The notes under the pieces: generated by a model | What the model saw: only the letters and a program-made list of their open reading frames with translations | Told to the model about the DNA's origin: nothing | The model's database searches: none | Assembly: GCA_963709325.1 (NCBI GenBank) | Contig: CAVPVV010000003.1 | Coordinates: 3,906,001-3,970,000 of the forward strand | Length of the DNA: 64,000 nucleotides | Source: VFZN01 sp963709325 | GTDB lineage: Bacteria > Acidobacteriota > Vicinamibacteria > Vicinamibacterales > UBA2999 | Reading direction: 5' to 3' | Shown: piece after piece, positions 8,595-17,388 of the stretch | Position numbering within the stretch: the stretch's first letter is position 1 | Layout: every line of letters begins with the position of its first letter | Made by a program: the position numbers and the translations under genes

Positions 8595-10241
8595 ATGTCC
8601 CGTACGGCGATTGTGCTTGCGTCGGCGGCACTCGTGGTCGCGTGGGCCACGGCGATTTCGCTGCCGTCGAGACCCGCTCCTGGAGCGACGCCATCCTGGG
8701 TGCCATCGAGGCCGGTCGTTGCCGGCGCCTTCCACGTACACACCAGCCGATCGGATGGATCGGGATCGATCGAGGAGGTAGCGCGGGCCGCTTCCCGCGC
8801 GAAGCTGGCCTTCATCGTCCTCACCGACCACGGAGATGGTACGCGGCCGCCGCTGACTCCGGTGTATAGATCCGGCGTGTTGGTGATCGATGGCGTCGAG
8901 ATCAGCACGACCGACGGGCACTATGCCGCGGCCGGGCTCGCGCAATCGCCGTACCCGCTCGCGGGGGAGGGACGTGACGTGGCCGACGATGTGCGGCGGC
9001 TTGGCGGATTCGGCGTCGCCGCCCATGGCGAGTCACCGCGGGCCGAGGGGCAATGGCGCGACTGGGACGCGCCCATCGACGGCGTGGAGTGGCTGAACCT
9101 CGATGCCAGCTGGCGGGATGCACCCGCCATTACACTCGGGCGCGGCCTGCTCACGTACTGGCTCCGCCCGTCCGAAACCCTCGCATCAACGGTGACGTCG
9201 CCGACCGCCACGCTCGCCCGGCTCGACAGGCTCGCCGCTCGACACCGGGTGGTGGCGCTCGCTTCTGCCGATGCGCACGGTTACGCGCTGGCGTCCTACG
9301 ACGCGTGCTTCCGCACGCTCTCGACCCGCGTCGAGCTCGAGCAGGCGCTGACCGGTGACGCCGTCGCCGACGCCGCCGCGATCCTTCGCGCTCTCGCGCG
9401 AGGTCATCACTACAGCGCGGTTGACGGGCTTGCGGTTGCGCCGGCGTTCGAGTTCACTGCTCGGCAGGGCCGCACATCAGCGGGCGAGGGCGATCTGCTT
9501 CCGGCCGGACAACGCGTGACGTTCGAGTCTCGAGTAGCGGCGCCGCCAGGCGCAGTGTCGTCGCTCCTGCACGACGGCGTCGTGGTCTATCGCACGGAAA
9601 GCTCCTCCTGGCATTTCGATACCGAGGGAAACGCCGGCGCATATCGGGTCGAGGTGTCGCTTGCAGCGAGCCCGGGATCGACGCCGCGCCCTTGGATCGT
9701 CAGTAATCCGATTTATGTAGGCGGTGGCGATCGGGGGCCATCGCGTGCAGCTTCCCCAGCGGCGAACATGGCCGTGCCTGCCGCCGCACTTCAACTCCCG
9801 CTCGCCTGGCAGGCAGAACACGATGGCACGTCGCAGGCAAGAGTGGACCGCGTCGAGACCGGCGTGCTGCTGCGGTACGCGCTCGGGCCCGGTGCCCCGA
9901 CCAATCAATACGCTGCCGCTGCGGCGTCCGCGCCGCACGACCTTACCCGCTTCAGCGGCATCCGTCTGATCGCTCGCGCCGATCGGCCCTTGCGCATATC
10001 GGTGCAGCTGCGAGCCGACCGGCTGGCCGGCACACCATGCTGGCAGCGCTCGCTCTATCTCGATACATCGGAGCGCACCTACTCCATCGCCTTCGACGAC
10101 ATGCGCCCGGTGCGCCTCGCCGACGCGGCGCGCGTGCCGCTCACGTCCATCGGCTCGCTGCTGGTTCTCGCTGGCCTTTTGAACGGCACGCCGGCGAGCG
10201 CGGCAGAGGTCAACGTGACCGATTTCAGGTTCGAGCCGTGA
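8595..10241 (+). CDS. Secreted PHP-domain metallophosphoesterase-like protein with C-terminal jelly-roll-like domain
   Basis: A 548-residue protein with an N-terminal hydrophobic signal/anchor (residues ~5-22). A PHP domain follows: HVHTSRSDG (metal ligands H47 and H49), TDHGD, AAHGESP and ADAHGYA. PHP domains hydrolyse phosphoesters using a multi-metal centre. Residues ~270-370 look like a beta-sandwich, and ~400-548 (including FSGIRLIARADRPLRISVQL) resemble a carbohydrate-binding-type jelly roll. An exported PHP protein with a probable glycan-binding tail may trim or dephosphorylate extracellular polysaccharide. It overlaps the next gene by GTGA. Confidence 0.8.
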   Translation: MSRTAIVLASAALVVAWATAISLPSRPAPGATPSWVPSRPVVAGAFHVHTSRSDGSGSIEEVARAASRAKLAFIVLTDHGDGTRPPLTPVYRSGVLVIDGVEISTTDGHYAAAGLAQSPYPLAGEGRDVADDVRRLGGFGVAAHGESPRAEGQWRDWDAPIDGVEWLNLDASWRDAPAITLGRGLLTYWLRPSETLASTVTSPTATLARLDRLAARHRVVALASADAHGYALASYDACFRTLSTRVELEQALTGDAVADAAAILRALARGHHYSAVDGLAVAPAFEFTARQGRTSAGEGDLLPAGQRVTFESRVAAPPGAVSSLLHDGVVVYRTESSSWHFDTEGNAGAYRVEVSLAASPGSTPRPWIVSNPIYVGGGDRGPSRAASPAANMAVPAAALQLPLAWQAEHDGTSQARVDRVETGVLLRYALGPGAPTNQYAAAAASAPHDLTRFSGIRLIARADRPLRISVQLRADRLAGTPCWQRSLYLDTSERTYSIAFDDMRPVRLADAARVPLTSIGSLLVLAGLLNGTPASAAEVNVTDFRFEP

Positions 10242-11014
10242 GCGGGTTGGTCCGGTTCATTTTCTCCGCCAGCGGGATCCTGGCGGTCGCCGCGACCTGC
10301 GCCGTGTGGCTGCTGCTGAGGCCGCGATCGCGGCGTCCGGCCAGAGTGCTGGCGGCGGCTGCCGCGTGCTACCTGATCGTCAGCATTCCTGCCCTCCCCG
10401 CCGCCATGGACAACTGGCTCGCCGCCGGATTCGATCGTTTCGAGCCGGCCGAGGTGTCGGAACGTCGCGCCGCCATCGTGGTGCTGGGCTCGGGCGGTGC
10501 GACCGTTGTGGACTGGGCGGGCAACCGGTTTGCGACCGTCGACCTCGAAGCCGCGGCCCGGGTGCTCGAGGCGGCGCGGATCTTTCGCCTGATGCCGGCC
10601 GCGACGGTGATCAGCTCCGGCGGAAACAGCAGCTCCTCGGATCACAGAACGCCGACCGGCGAATCGATGCGCACGGCGCTGCTGGGCCTGGGCATCCCGG
10701 CAGACCAGTTGCTCGTGGAGACCGAATCGCGAAACACCCGCGACGAAGCAGTCGTAGTTGCGCGCCTCGTGCAGGAGCGGCAGATCGAACAGGTGATCCT
10801 TGTCACCAGCCGCGTGCACATGCGCCGCGCGCTTGGCGCGTTTCGCGCCGTCGGCATTGCAGCTGTGCCGGCCGGCGCCCGCGATCCGCTCGAGAACCTG
10901 CGGCCGATGGAGCGGTGGCTGCCAGGAGAACGCGGACTGCGCTACACGGGCCGGATTGCGCACGAACTGCTTGGCCTCGTCTACTACCGGGCCCGCGGTT
11001 GGTTGCGGACGTAG
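10238..11014 (+). CDS. DUF218/YdcF-ElyC-SanA family membrane protein
   Basis: A 258-residue protein with two N-terminal hydrophobic helices and a DUF218 domain: AAIVVLGSGG, VISSGG, an ESMRTALLGLGIP helix, ETESRNTRDEA and LVTSRVHMRRA. Members act at the envelope in undecaprenyl-phosphate or murein/polysaccharide homeostasis, although the reaction is generally unproven. The GTG start at 10238 overlaps the TGA of the PHP gene. It is the last gene of the plus arm of the polysaccharide locus. Confidence 0.85.
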   Translation: MSGLVRFIFSASGILAVAATCAVWLLLRPRSRRPARVLAAAAACYLIVSIPALPAAMDNWLAAGFDRFEPAEVSERRAAIVVLGSGGATVVDWAGNRFATVDLEAAARVLEAARIFRLMPAATVISSGGNSSSSDHRTPTGESMRTALLGLGIPADQLLVETESRNTRDEAVVVARLVQERQIEQVILVTSRVHMRRALGAFRAVGIAAVPAGARDPLENLRPMERWLPGERGLRYTGRIAHELLGLVYYRARGWLRT

Positions 11015-11083
11015 CCGATCCGCTTCGCCCAGGTACCTCGCGAATCGCTTCTCAAGGCCAGGCCTGGACGGACCGCACCACGA

Positions 11084-11089
11084 TAGAGT
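11084..11089 (+). promoter_or_regulatory. -10-like hexamer TAGAGT, 7 nt before a start
   Basis: TAGAGT ends 7 nt before the ATG at 11097. No Shine-Dalgarno sequence fits between them, so the transcript may be leaderless or nearly so. No clear -35 is seen. Confidence 0.4.
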
Positions 11090-11096
11090 GTGCGGC

Positions 11097-11996
11097 ATGG
11101 CCTCTGTCCCGTCACTCCTCGCTGCACTGGTCGTCGTCACAACCACAGGGACTCTTCAACCTTCAGCCACGCCGGAGCTCACCACGCTGCTCGGCCGGCC
11201 GGTCTTCGCTCGTCCCGACAGCGACGGTGCGATCGCGAAGGCCGACGCGGCCCTTGCCGCCGATCCGCGCAACGTCGACCTGATCCTCGCCGCGGCCCGG
11301 GCTCGTGACGTCGCGCTGCAGTTCCACTCGGCGATCGATGTCTATACACGCGGGCTGGCGGTTGGGCCGGACGACGTTCGGCTGCTGCGTTTTCGTGGTC
11401 ATCGTTACATCTCGATTCGCCGCTTCGATCTCGCGGTCGCCGACCTGCGACACGCGGTCGCGATTGCTCCCTCGAGCTTCGACGCGACCTATCACCTCGG
11501 CCTCGCGCACTATCTGCTCGGCGAGTTCGACGAGGCCGCGCGAGTCTATCGTTCCTGCCTCGAGGCCACCGCCGACCGGGCGCCGCTTCCGCAAGGCTGG
11601 AGAAGCTGCACCACGACCCGGGCCACGGACAGCGATCGCGTCGCGGTCACCGACTGGCTGTATCGCGCGCTGCGCCGCGCCGGCCGCCACGACGAAGCCA
11701 GGGCGCTCCTCCCAGCCTTCGAGGCGGACCTGAAGGTCGGCGAGAACGAAGCGTATTACACGGCGCTGCGCTTCTACGGAGGCGCGGTGGGTGAGGACGC
11801 AGCGATGACCCCGGTGACGAAGAACGAGAACCGCCTGGTCACGGTCGGCTACGGCGTCGCGACCTTTCATCTCGCTAACGGCAACACCTCGCAGGCCTGC
11901 CCGCTGCTCCAGCGCATTGCCGCCGAACCGAACTGGAACGCGTTCGGGGTGATCGCCGCCGAAGTGGACCTCGCCCGTGGCGGCGTCTGCAAGTAG
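11097..11996 (+). CDS. Exported TPR-repeat protein
   Basis: A 299-residue protein with a short hydrophobic N-terminus (SLLAALVVVTTTG), probably a signal peptide. Alpha-helical TPR-like repeats follow: AIAKADAALAADP, AIDVYTRGLAVGP, LAVADLRHAVAIAP and ATYHLGLAHYLLGEFDEA. The spacing between them is about 34 residues. TPRs mediate protein contacts; no enzymatic motif is visible. I placed the start at 11097 because the signal-like segment begins there. It stands alone, 82 bp after the polysaccharide operon and 35 bp before the gamma-glutamyltransferase gene. Confidence 0.8.
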   Translation: MASVPSLLAALVVVTTTGTLQPSATPELTTLLGRPVFARPDSDGAIAKADAALAADPRNVDLILAAARARDVALQFHSAIDVYTRGLAVGPDDVRLLRFRGHRYISIRRFDLAVADLRHAVAIAPSSFDATYHLGLAHYLLGEFDEAARVYRSCLEATADRAPLPQGWRSCTTTRATDSDRVAVTDWLYRALRRAGRHDEARALLPAFEADLKVGENEAYYTALRFYGGAVGEDAAMTPVTKNENRLVTVGYGVATFHLANGNTSQACPLLQRIAAEPNWNAFGVIAAEVDLARGGVCK

Positions 11997-12019
11997 ACGA
12001 CGCGGCCGGCGCCCCGCCG

Positions 12020-12025
12020 TAGAAT
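12020..12025 (+). promoter_or_regulatory. -10 hexamer TAGAAT, 6 nt before the gamma-glutamyltransferase start
   Basis: TAGAAT (5 of 6 match to TATAAT) ends exactly 6 nt before the ATG at 12032. Transcription would start at or next to the initiation codon, giving a leaderless mRNA. Confidence 0.5.
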
Positions 12026-12031
12026 GGCGCC

Positions 12032-13816
12032 ATGAATCGCAAGGTCGCGATCGGTTTAGCCTGCTGCGCGCTCTTCGTCGCGGCGTGTGATGCCACCAGC
12101 CCCGGTCGCGAGCAGAGCATCGCGGGCCCGGCCGGCTCGATTGATGCCGCCGCGGCGATCCCGAGTGTCCCTGCCAGTTGGCCTTTTCCGCTCGACCGGC
12201 CGGCGGCGGAGGGCGAACACGGCATGGTGGTGGCCGACCAGCCGCTCGCCACCGAGGCCGGCCTGGCCGTGCTGCGCGACGGCGGCAATGCCGTCGACGC
12301 CGCGGTCGCCACTGCGTTTGCCCTGGCAGCCGTGTTGCCGAGCGCGGGGAATATCGGCGGCGGGGGGTTCATGGTGGCGCACGTCGACGGGCAAAGCTAC
12401 GCCCTCGACTTTCGGGAGACCGCGCCGGCCGCCGGAAGCCGCGACATGTATCTCGATGCCCGCGGCGACACGGGCGATCGATCGGTTACCGGCCACCTCG
12501 CGGCAGGCGTGCCCGGTAGCGTCGCCGGCCTGTGGGCCGCGCATCAAAAGCTCGGCTCGAAGCCGTGGGCGGAACTGGTGCAGCCCGCCATCCGCCTCGC
12601 CGAAGAAGGTTTCGTCGTCGACGACTACGCCGCGACCGTGATCAAGGCCGAAGCCGAGCGGCTGCGGCGTTTTCCTGCCTCCGCCGCCCTCTACGCTCCG
12701 GGCGGTACGCCCCTGGCGCCGGGCGCGCGCCTGAACAACCCCGACCTCGCGCGAACGCTCCGTCGCATCGCGGAACAGGGTCGTGATGGCTTCTACAAGG
12801 GAGAAACCTCCAACCTCATCGTCGGCGAGATGAAACGCGGACGCGGCATCATCACGGCGGCCGACCTGGAACGGTACGAAGCGAAGTGGCGCACGCCAAT
12901 CGCGTTCCAATATCGCGGCCACGAAGTGATCTCGATGCCGCCGCCGTCCTCCGGCGGCCTGACGCTCGGCCTGATCGCAGGCCAGCTCTCGGCGTACGAT
13001 CTCGCCGCGGCCGGCTGGCACACGGCCAAAGCCGTTCACCTGATGGCCGAGAGCATGCGTCGCGCGTTTGCGGTCCGCAACGAAGTGCTGGGCGATCCGG
13101 ATTTTGTCACGTTCGATCAGGCCGCACTGCTTTCGCCGCCGTTCATCGCCACGCTCCGCCAATCGATTTCAGAGGATCACGCCACGCCTTCGAAGGAGGT
13201 GTCGGGACGGCCGGCGCCGGTCGAAAGTCGTCAGACGACGCATTTCTCCATCGCGGACAGCCGCGGCAACGGCGTCGCGCTGACAACGACGATCAATGGC
13301 TGGTACGGATCGGCGGTGACCGTGACCGGCGCCGGATTTCTGCTCAACAACGAGATGGACGACTTCGCCGCCAAGCCGGGAACGGCGAACATGTACGGCC
13401 TGGTCCAGGGAGAAGCGAACGCGATTGCGCCCGGCAAGCGCATGCTGTCGGCGATGACGCCGACCATCGTCCTCGGCCCGGATCGCAAACCAATGCTCGT
13501 GACCGGCGCCAGCGGCGGCCCGTTCATCATCACGACAGTGTTCCAGGCAGTATCCAACCGGCTGGACTACGGGCTCGGCGTGTCGGCGCTGATGCGGGCG
13601 CCGCGCATGCACCACCAGCATCTACCGGACGCGCTGCGGCTGGAAAAGGATGGCTTCGATCCGGCGGAGGTGACTGCGCTGGAAAGGCTCGGCCATGAGG
13701 TGCGCTTCTTCGAGCGGCCCGACGATGGGAGCATCGGCGCGACGATCGAGAAACGAATCGGGCGTTGGTACGGTCAGTCGGATCCGCGGATCACAGGACA
13801 GGCAAAAGGCTACTGA
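12032..13816 (+). CDS. ggt: Gamma-glutamyltransferase (lipoprotein-type export signal)
   Basis: A 594-residue precursor of the T3-family Ntn hydrolase that cleaves gamma-glutamyl bonds such as glutathione. The N-terminus has a lipobox-like FVAAC, so it is probably a periplasmic lipoprotein. The start of the mature large subunit includes HGMVVADQPLATEAG and GGNAVDAAVA. The self-processing and catalytic nucleophile is Thr402 in SRQTTHFSIAD, followed by substrate-loop residues (NNEMDDFA, GKRMLSAMTPT, GASGGP). Length fits the family. It is a single gene facing a small convergent gene, with a hairpin between them. Confidence 0.95.
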   Translation: MNRKVAIGLACCALFVAACDATSPGREQSIAGPAGSIDAAAAIPSVPASWPFPLDRPAAEGEHGMVVADQPLATEAGLAVLRDGGNAVDAAVATAFALAAVLPSAGNIGGGGFMVAHVDGQSYALDFRETAPAAGSRDMYLDARGDTGDRSVTGHLAAGVPGSVAGLWAAHQKLGSKPWAELVQPAIRLAEEGFVVDDYAATVIKAEAERLRRFPASAALYAPGGTPLAPGARLNNPDLARTLRRIAEQGRDGFYKGETSNLIVGEMKRGRGIITAADLERYEAKWRTPIAFQYRGHEVISMPPPSSGGLTLGLIAGQLSAYDLAAAGWHTAKAVHLMAESMRRAFAVRNEVLGDPDFVTFDQAALLSPPFIATLRQSISEDHATPSKEVSGRPAPVESRQTTHFSIADSRGNGVALTTTINGWYGSAVTVTGAGFLLNNEMDDFAAKPGTANMYGLVQGEANAIAPGKRMLSAMTPTIVLGPDRKPMLVTGASGGPFIITTVFQAVSNRLDYGLGVSALMRAPRMHHQHLPDALRLEKDGFDPAEVTALERLGHEVRFFERPDDGSIGATIEKRIGRWYGQSDPRITGQAKGY

Positions 13817-13827
13817 AGGGAGCCGGA

Positions 13828-13856
13828 CGTGGGGCCGCCCGGTGGCCAGCCCCACG
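13828..13856. terminator. Possible bidirectional hairpin between convergent genes
   Basis: CGTGGGG (13828-13834) pairs with CCCCACG (13850-13856) around a 15-nt loop. It lies between the end of ggt and the end of the convergent small gene. There is no clear U tract, so termination is tentative. Confidence 0.4.
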
Positions 13857-13864
13857 GTCAGGCG

Positions 13865-14212
13865 CTATTTCTTGGCTGTCACCGCCTTCGAGGTTATCGA
13901 GACAATCGCGGCGTGCATGGTTCCGGCATTGTCCTGATAGTCCACGGTGACGTGATCCCCGACGCCGGTCGCCGTGCTCGGCGTGAGCTTGCCGGCCTGC
14001 GACTTGGTCCCCAGCCCCTTGCCCTTGAACTTGGTGGTGGAGTCCATGGCGAAGGTCATTTCCTTGCCGCCGGCCCCGGTGATCGTCAGCGACGTGTCGG
14101 TCACCGTCTTGACGACGCCGGCCGTGTGAATGGTCTTGGCCTGCGCGGAAATTGAGTCAGGGAATGCCAATAGCGCGATCAACGGGAGAGCGAGTACGAG
14201 CCAGCGCTTCAT
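13865..14212 (-). CDS. Small secreted protein (DUF5666-like), function unknown
   Basis: A 115-residue protein with a clear signal peptide (LVLALPLIALLAF...SAQA). The ~90-residue beta-rich domain after it has repeated short strands such as VVKTVTDTSLTITG and GDHVTVDYQDNAGTMHAAIVSI. The layout resembles DUF5666-type OB-like secreted proteins, but I cannot assign a function. It has an excellent ribosome binding site, AAGGAGG at 14218-14224, 5 nt before the ATG. It is convergent with ggt. Confidence 0.75.
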   Translation of the reverse strand: MKRWLVLALPLIALLAFPDSISAQAKTIHTAGVVKTVTDTSLTITGAGGKEMTFAMDSTTKFKGKGLGTKSQAGKLTPSTATGVGDHVTVDYQDNAGTMHAAIVSITSKAVTAKK

Positions 14213-14217
14213 CGTGA

Positions 14218-14224
14218 CCTCCTT
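14218..14224 (-). promoter_or_regulatory. Consensus ribosome binding site AAGGAGG
   Basis: A perfect Shine-Dalgarno sequence on the minus strand, 5 nt upstream of the ATG at 14212. It is one of few such sites here and contrasts with the many starts that lack any. Confidence 0.8.
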
Positions 14225-14382
14225 CTGGATGGATGGCGAGAGGCCCCATCCTACCGCCGCGGGGTGGGCACGGCAACATCATGGCCAGACGAGAGCGGCC
14301 GGCCCGGATGAGATCGGGGCCGGATGAGATGGAGTGACGAACGCATAACGCTTGCCCCGCGATCGTTCGATATTAGTAAAGA

Positions 14383-15366
14383 ATGTTTCCGCGTCTTGTG
14401 TTGGGGCCGGCCATCGGCGTGCTGCTGCTGGTCGCGGCGTGCAACGACAATGGGGCCGAGTCTCCGGTATCGCCGACGATCCTGCCGTCGCTGCAGGTGC
14501 AGGACCTGATTACCGCGGTTTCGGCCGAAGGAACGCCGGCAACCCTGCGCAGCGGTGTGCCGCCGCCGGCCAGCGGCGGCCCATCCGTGACGGTCAGCGG
14601 CAACTCCACGATCGTGAACGGCGGCACCCTCGTCGCCGGCGTCACTAGCGCCGCGCCCTACCAGACCTTATACGTCACGGTCGGCAGTGAGACCGTCGGA
14701 CTGGCGACGGCCGTCAGCGGCGGCATTGGCGGGTATTACGAATTGCACCTGCCGGCCGCGCGTTCGGACAGTTCGGTGCTGCTCGAATTTGCGCAGTCCG
14801 TTCCGCTGAGCCAGATCGACCTGCTGTTTGCGGTCGTGGACGGTTCGGGCCGCGTTGGTCCATACAGCCGGCTCCAGACGAGCGTTACATCGGTCGGGAC
14901 CGGCGACGTCCAGGTGACGCTGTCATGGGATGTCGACAGCGACGTGGACCTGCACGTGATTGACCCCGCCGGCGAGGAAGTGTTCTACGCGCACCAGCAA
15001 GCGGCAAGCGGCGGCCAACTCGATCTCGACTCGAACGCCGGCTGCACGATCGACGGGGTCAGGAACGAGAACATCACCTGGCCCACTGGCCGCGCGCCGC
15101 GCGGGCAATACACGGTCCGGGTCGATTACTGGGCCAATTGCGGTGTGTCCCAGACCAACTACACCGTGCGCGTGAACAACGGCGGCACCGTTCAGGTGTT
15201 CTCGGGCTCGTTCACCGGGTCCGGTGACGCAGGCGGCGTCGGAAGCGGGAGGACCATCACCACATTCGAGCGGTTGACCGGCCCGACGGTGGCTGCGCCA
15301 TCCGGGCCGGCGGCGGTGTCGCCAACCAGCTTCCGTCCGAAGACCCTGCTGGCGGTGCCGAGGTGA
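14383..15366 (+). CDS. Lipoprotein with DUF2135/YfaP-like domain
   Basis: A 327-residue lipoprotein precursor: the signal ends in a lipobox, LLVAACND. Residues ~85-160 form a low-complexity beta region. Residues ~170-265 match the YfaP/DUF2135 type domain: VTLSWDVDSDVDLHVIDPAG, LDLDSNAGC, PRGQYTVRVDYWANCG. Such domains are beta sandwiches of unclear role in surface proteins. The C-terminus is Pro/Ala rich. The stop overlaps the GTG of the next gene (GTGA), so the two are co-translated and may form a surface pair. A TATTAG hexamer 6 nt before the ATG may be its -10. Confidence 0.75.
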   Translation: MFPRLVLGPAIGVLLLVAACNDNGAESPVSPTILPSLQVQDLITAVSAEGTPATLRSGVPPPASGGPSVTVSGNSTIVNGGTLVAGVTSAAPYQTLYVTVGSETVGLATAVSGGIGGYYELHLPAARSDSSVLLEFAQSVPLSQIDLLFAVVDGSGRVGPYSRLQTSVTSVGTGDVQVTLSWDVDSDVDLHVIDPAGEEVFYAHQQAASGGQLDLDSNAGCTIDGVRNENITWPTGRAPRGQYTVRVDYWANCGVSQTNYTVRVNNGGTVQVFSGSFTGSGDAGGVGSGRTITTFERLTGPTVAAPSGPAAVSPTSFRPKTLLAVPR

Positions 15367-16271
15367 TCCGCGTGGCCGCGTGTTCAGGTCGTCTTCTTCG
15401 TCTCGCTGCCGTGCTCGTCGCGCTGCTCGCGGTTGCCGGTTCCGCGGCCGCGCAACCCGCGGCAACGCCGGTGCGCGTCCGCACGATCCGGTCGACCGTC
15501 GTCATGGAACGGCCGCGTGGTGACAGCGTGGTGCTCGGCAAGGTCCCAGTGGGCACCGTTCTCGAGGAGCTGCAGCGAAGCGGCCGCTGGATCGAGGTGA
15601 CCACCCTGGCGGGCAGTCCAGCGTTGCCGTGGAAACGCGGCTGGGTGATTGACGACGATGTCGAGTGGCTGGACAAACCTGCGACGGCGGCGAAACCGGC
15701 CGCCCAACGTCATCAGGGTGAGTTGATGATCCGCGGGTTCGGACATTACGGCGGCACACTGTTCACCGCGAACGACTCCTTCGACGCGGTCTTCGATAGC
15801 TCGTTTGGAATGTCCTACGGCGGCGGCGGTCAGGTTGTTTTCGGCAACGGGCTCTTCGTGCAGGGAAGCGTCGAGCGCTTCCAGGACACGGGCGTTCGCA
15901 TCATCGTTTCAGACGCTGAGGTGTTCCGCACCGACATCGAGAACAAGGTCACCGTGACGCCGATTCTCGGTACGATCGGCTATCGCGATCCGCATCCGGG
16001 TTGGATTTCGGGGTACGTCGGCGGCGGTGTGGGATGGCACCTGCTGAAGGAAGAGTCCCCGGCGCTGGCCGCGGCCTATGACGAGGGCCACATCGGGTAT
16101 CACGTGCTCGGTGGCGCCGAGTTTCGGCTCGCTCCGTGGCTGTGGCTCGCCGGCGAAGTGCAGTGGGCGAGCGTGCCCGACTCGATCGGTGATCCAGGCC
16201 TCGGATCGGCATTCGACGAGCACGACCTTGGCGGGACCACGTTCCGGGTGAAGGTCCTCGTCGGACGGTGA
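15363..16271 (+). CDS. Outer-membrane beta-barrel protein with N-terminal SH3-like domain
   Basis: A 302-residue protein with a signal peptide (residues ~8-30, ending SAAAQ). An SH3b-like segment follows (STVVMERPRGDSVVLGKVPVG, GRWIEVTTLAG, RGWVIDDDVEWL). A C-terminal ~180-residue barrel has alternating Gly/aromatic strands (YGGGGQVVFGNGLFVQGSVERF, GYVGGGVGWHL, TTFRVKVLVGR). The SH3b part may bind peptidoglycan; this is inference. It starts within the stop codon of the YfaP-like lipoprotein gene. Confidence 0.75.
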   Translation: MIRVAACSGRLLRLAAVLVALLAVAGSAAAQPAATPVRVRTIRSTVVMERPRGDSVVLGKVPVGTVLEELQRSGRWIEVTTLAGSPALPWKRGWVIDDDVEWLDKPATAAKPAAQRHQGELMIRGFGHYGGTLFTANDSFDAVFDSSFGMSYGGGGQVVFGNGLFVQGSVERFQDTGVRIIVSDAEVFRTDIENKVTVTPILGTIGYRDPHPGWISGYVGGGVGWHLLKEESPALAAAYDEGHIGYHVLGGAEFRLAPWLWLAGEVQWASVPDSIGDPGLGSAFDEHDLGGTTFRVKVLVGR

Positions 16272-16284
16272 CAGGGCGGATCGC

Positions 16285-17388
16285 TTACGCCGCCTGCAGG
16301 AACCACCGCTCGAGCAGCACCCGCCGCGTGAACCACGACGTCTCGAGCAAGCCGGAGATCACGCGCTTGAGCAGCGCCTCGGGCAGTCGCTCGAGCGCGG
16401 CATGGCGGCCTTGCGGATACCGTTTCTCGAGCCACTCCGCGTAGGGCTCGAGACGCGACCGGTCATATCGTCGATCCGCCGAGACGATGTACCGCGCGGC
16501 AGCCAGACCCGATTCGATCGCCGGGCGAATGCCCTCTCCGCTGATGGCGATCGCCAGTCCGGCCGCGTCGCCAATCAGCACTGCTCCTGAATCGACCACC
16601 CGCCGCGGACTGACGTCGCGCAGCAGATACGCGTGACCGTGCCAGCGTTCGGGAGTGTCCGGCGGCACGATGCCCTCGCCGACGAGCGCAGTTCGGAATT
16701 CGCGGACGTGAGCGGGCAGGTGGTTGGGGTCGAGGCGGCCGAGTCCGACGTTCAAGCAGTCCCCCTTGCGGATGCACCAGCCGTAGCCCTTCAGATCGGC
16801 GCACAGCGACAGCTCGGGCGTGCCCGCTTCAACCCGGCAATGCGCGGCCTGGGCCGGCGTCAAGGTGAACTCGACTTCCTGCGCCGCGACCGCCAGTTCC
16901 TCTGACGGGCGGGCGCCGAGATAACGAGCTACCGGACAGCGGTGGCCGCCGGCCCCGACCAGCATCGGCGCAGTGAACGTGCCGTTCACAAGCCACATCC
17001 CCCGCTCGTAGCGAAGTGAGCTGACGGGGGTCCCGTCTACGACGTCAGCGCCGGATCGTCGAAGCAGGTAGTGATCGAATTCGACTCGGCAGATGCCGTA
17101 GCTGACCACGTCGTTGAATCTGGTGTCCCGTAGCGCGGAGCCGATACGCCCGGTGCGGAAAGCGGTGATCGGCTGGCAGACGCGCGTCCGGCCGTACTCG
17201 GCAAGATCCAGGTCGAGGAGATCGACAACCGGCGGCGTGATCCAGCCCGCGCACGTCTTGTCCCGCGGAAACCTTGCGGCGTCGATGACCAGCACGCGCA
17301 GACCGGCGCTGATCAGCGCGCCGCCACAGCTCGAGCCCGCCGGCCCGCCCCCGACCACGATCGCGTCGAACGCCGTGCCGCTCGTCAC
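16285..17388 (-). CDS. FAD-dependent oxidoreductase, geranylgeranyl reductase family
   Basis: A 367-residue flavoprotein. The FAD-binding GGGPAGSS motif lies at residues ~12-19. The family motif DKTCAGWITP comes next, and the second FAD motif, GAVLIGDAAGLA, lies in the C-terminal half. Such enzymes reduce isolated double bonds in isoprenoid or acyl chains. The GTG at 17388 was chosen because the flavin fold starts immediately and GTGA overlaps the stop of the upstream cyclopropane-synthase-like gene. The pair could first add a methylene or methyl group to a lipid double bond and then reduce it. That pathway is inference. Confidence 0.85.
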   Translation of the reverse strand: MTSGTAFDAIVVGGGPAGSSCGGALISAGLRVLVIDAARFPRDKTCAGWITPPVVDLLDLDLAEYGRTRVCQPITAFRTGRIGSALRDTRFNDVVSYGICRVEFDHYLLRRSGADVVDGTPVSSLRYERGMWLVNGTFTAPMLVGAGGHRCPVARYLGARPSEELAVAAQEVEFTLTPAQAAHCRVEAGTPELSLCADLKGYGWCIRKGDCLNVGLGRLDPNHLPAHVREFRTALVGEGIVPPDTPERWHGHAYLLRDVSPRRVVDSGAVLIGDAAGLAIAISGEGIRPAIESGLAAARYIVSADRRYDRSRLEPYAEWLEKRYPQGRHAALERLPEALLKRVISGLLETSWFTRRVLLERWFLQAA

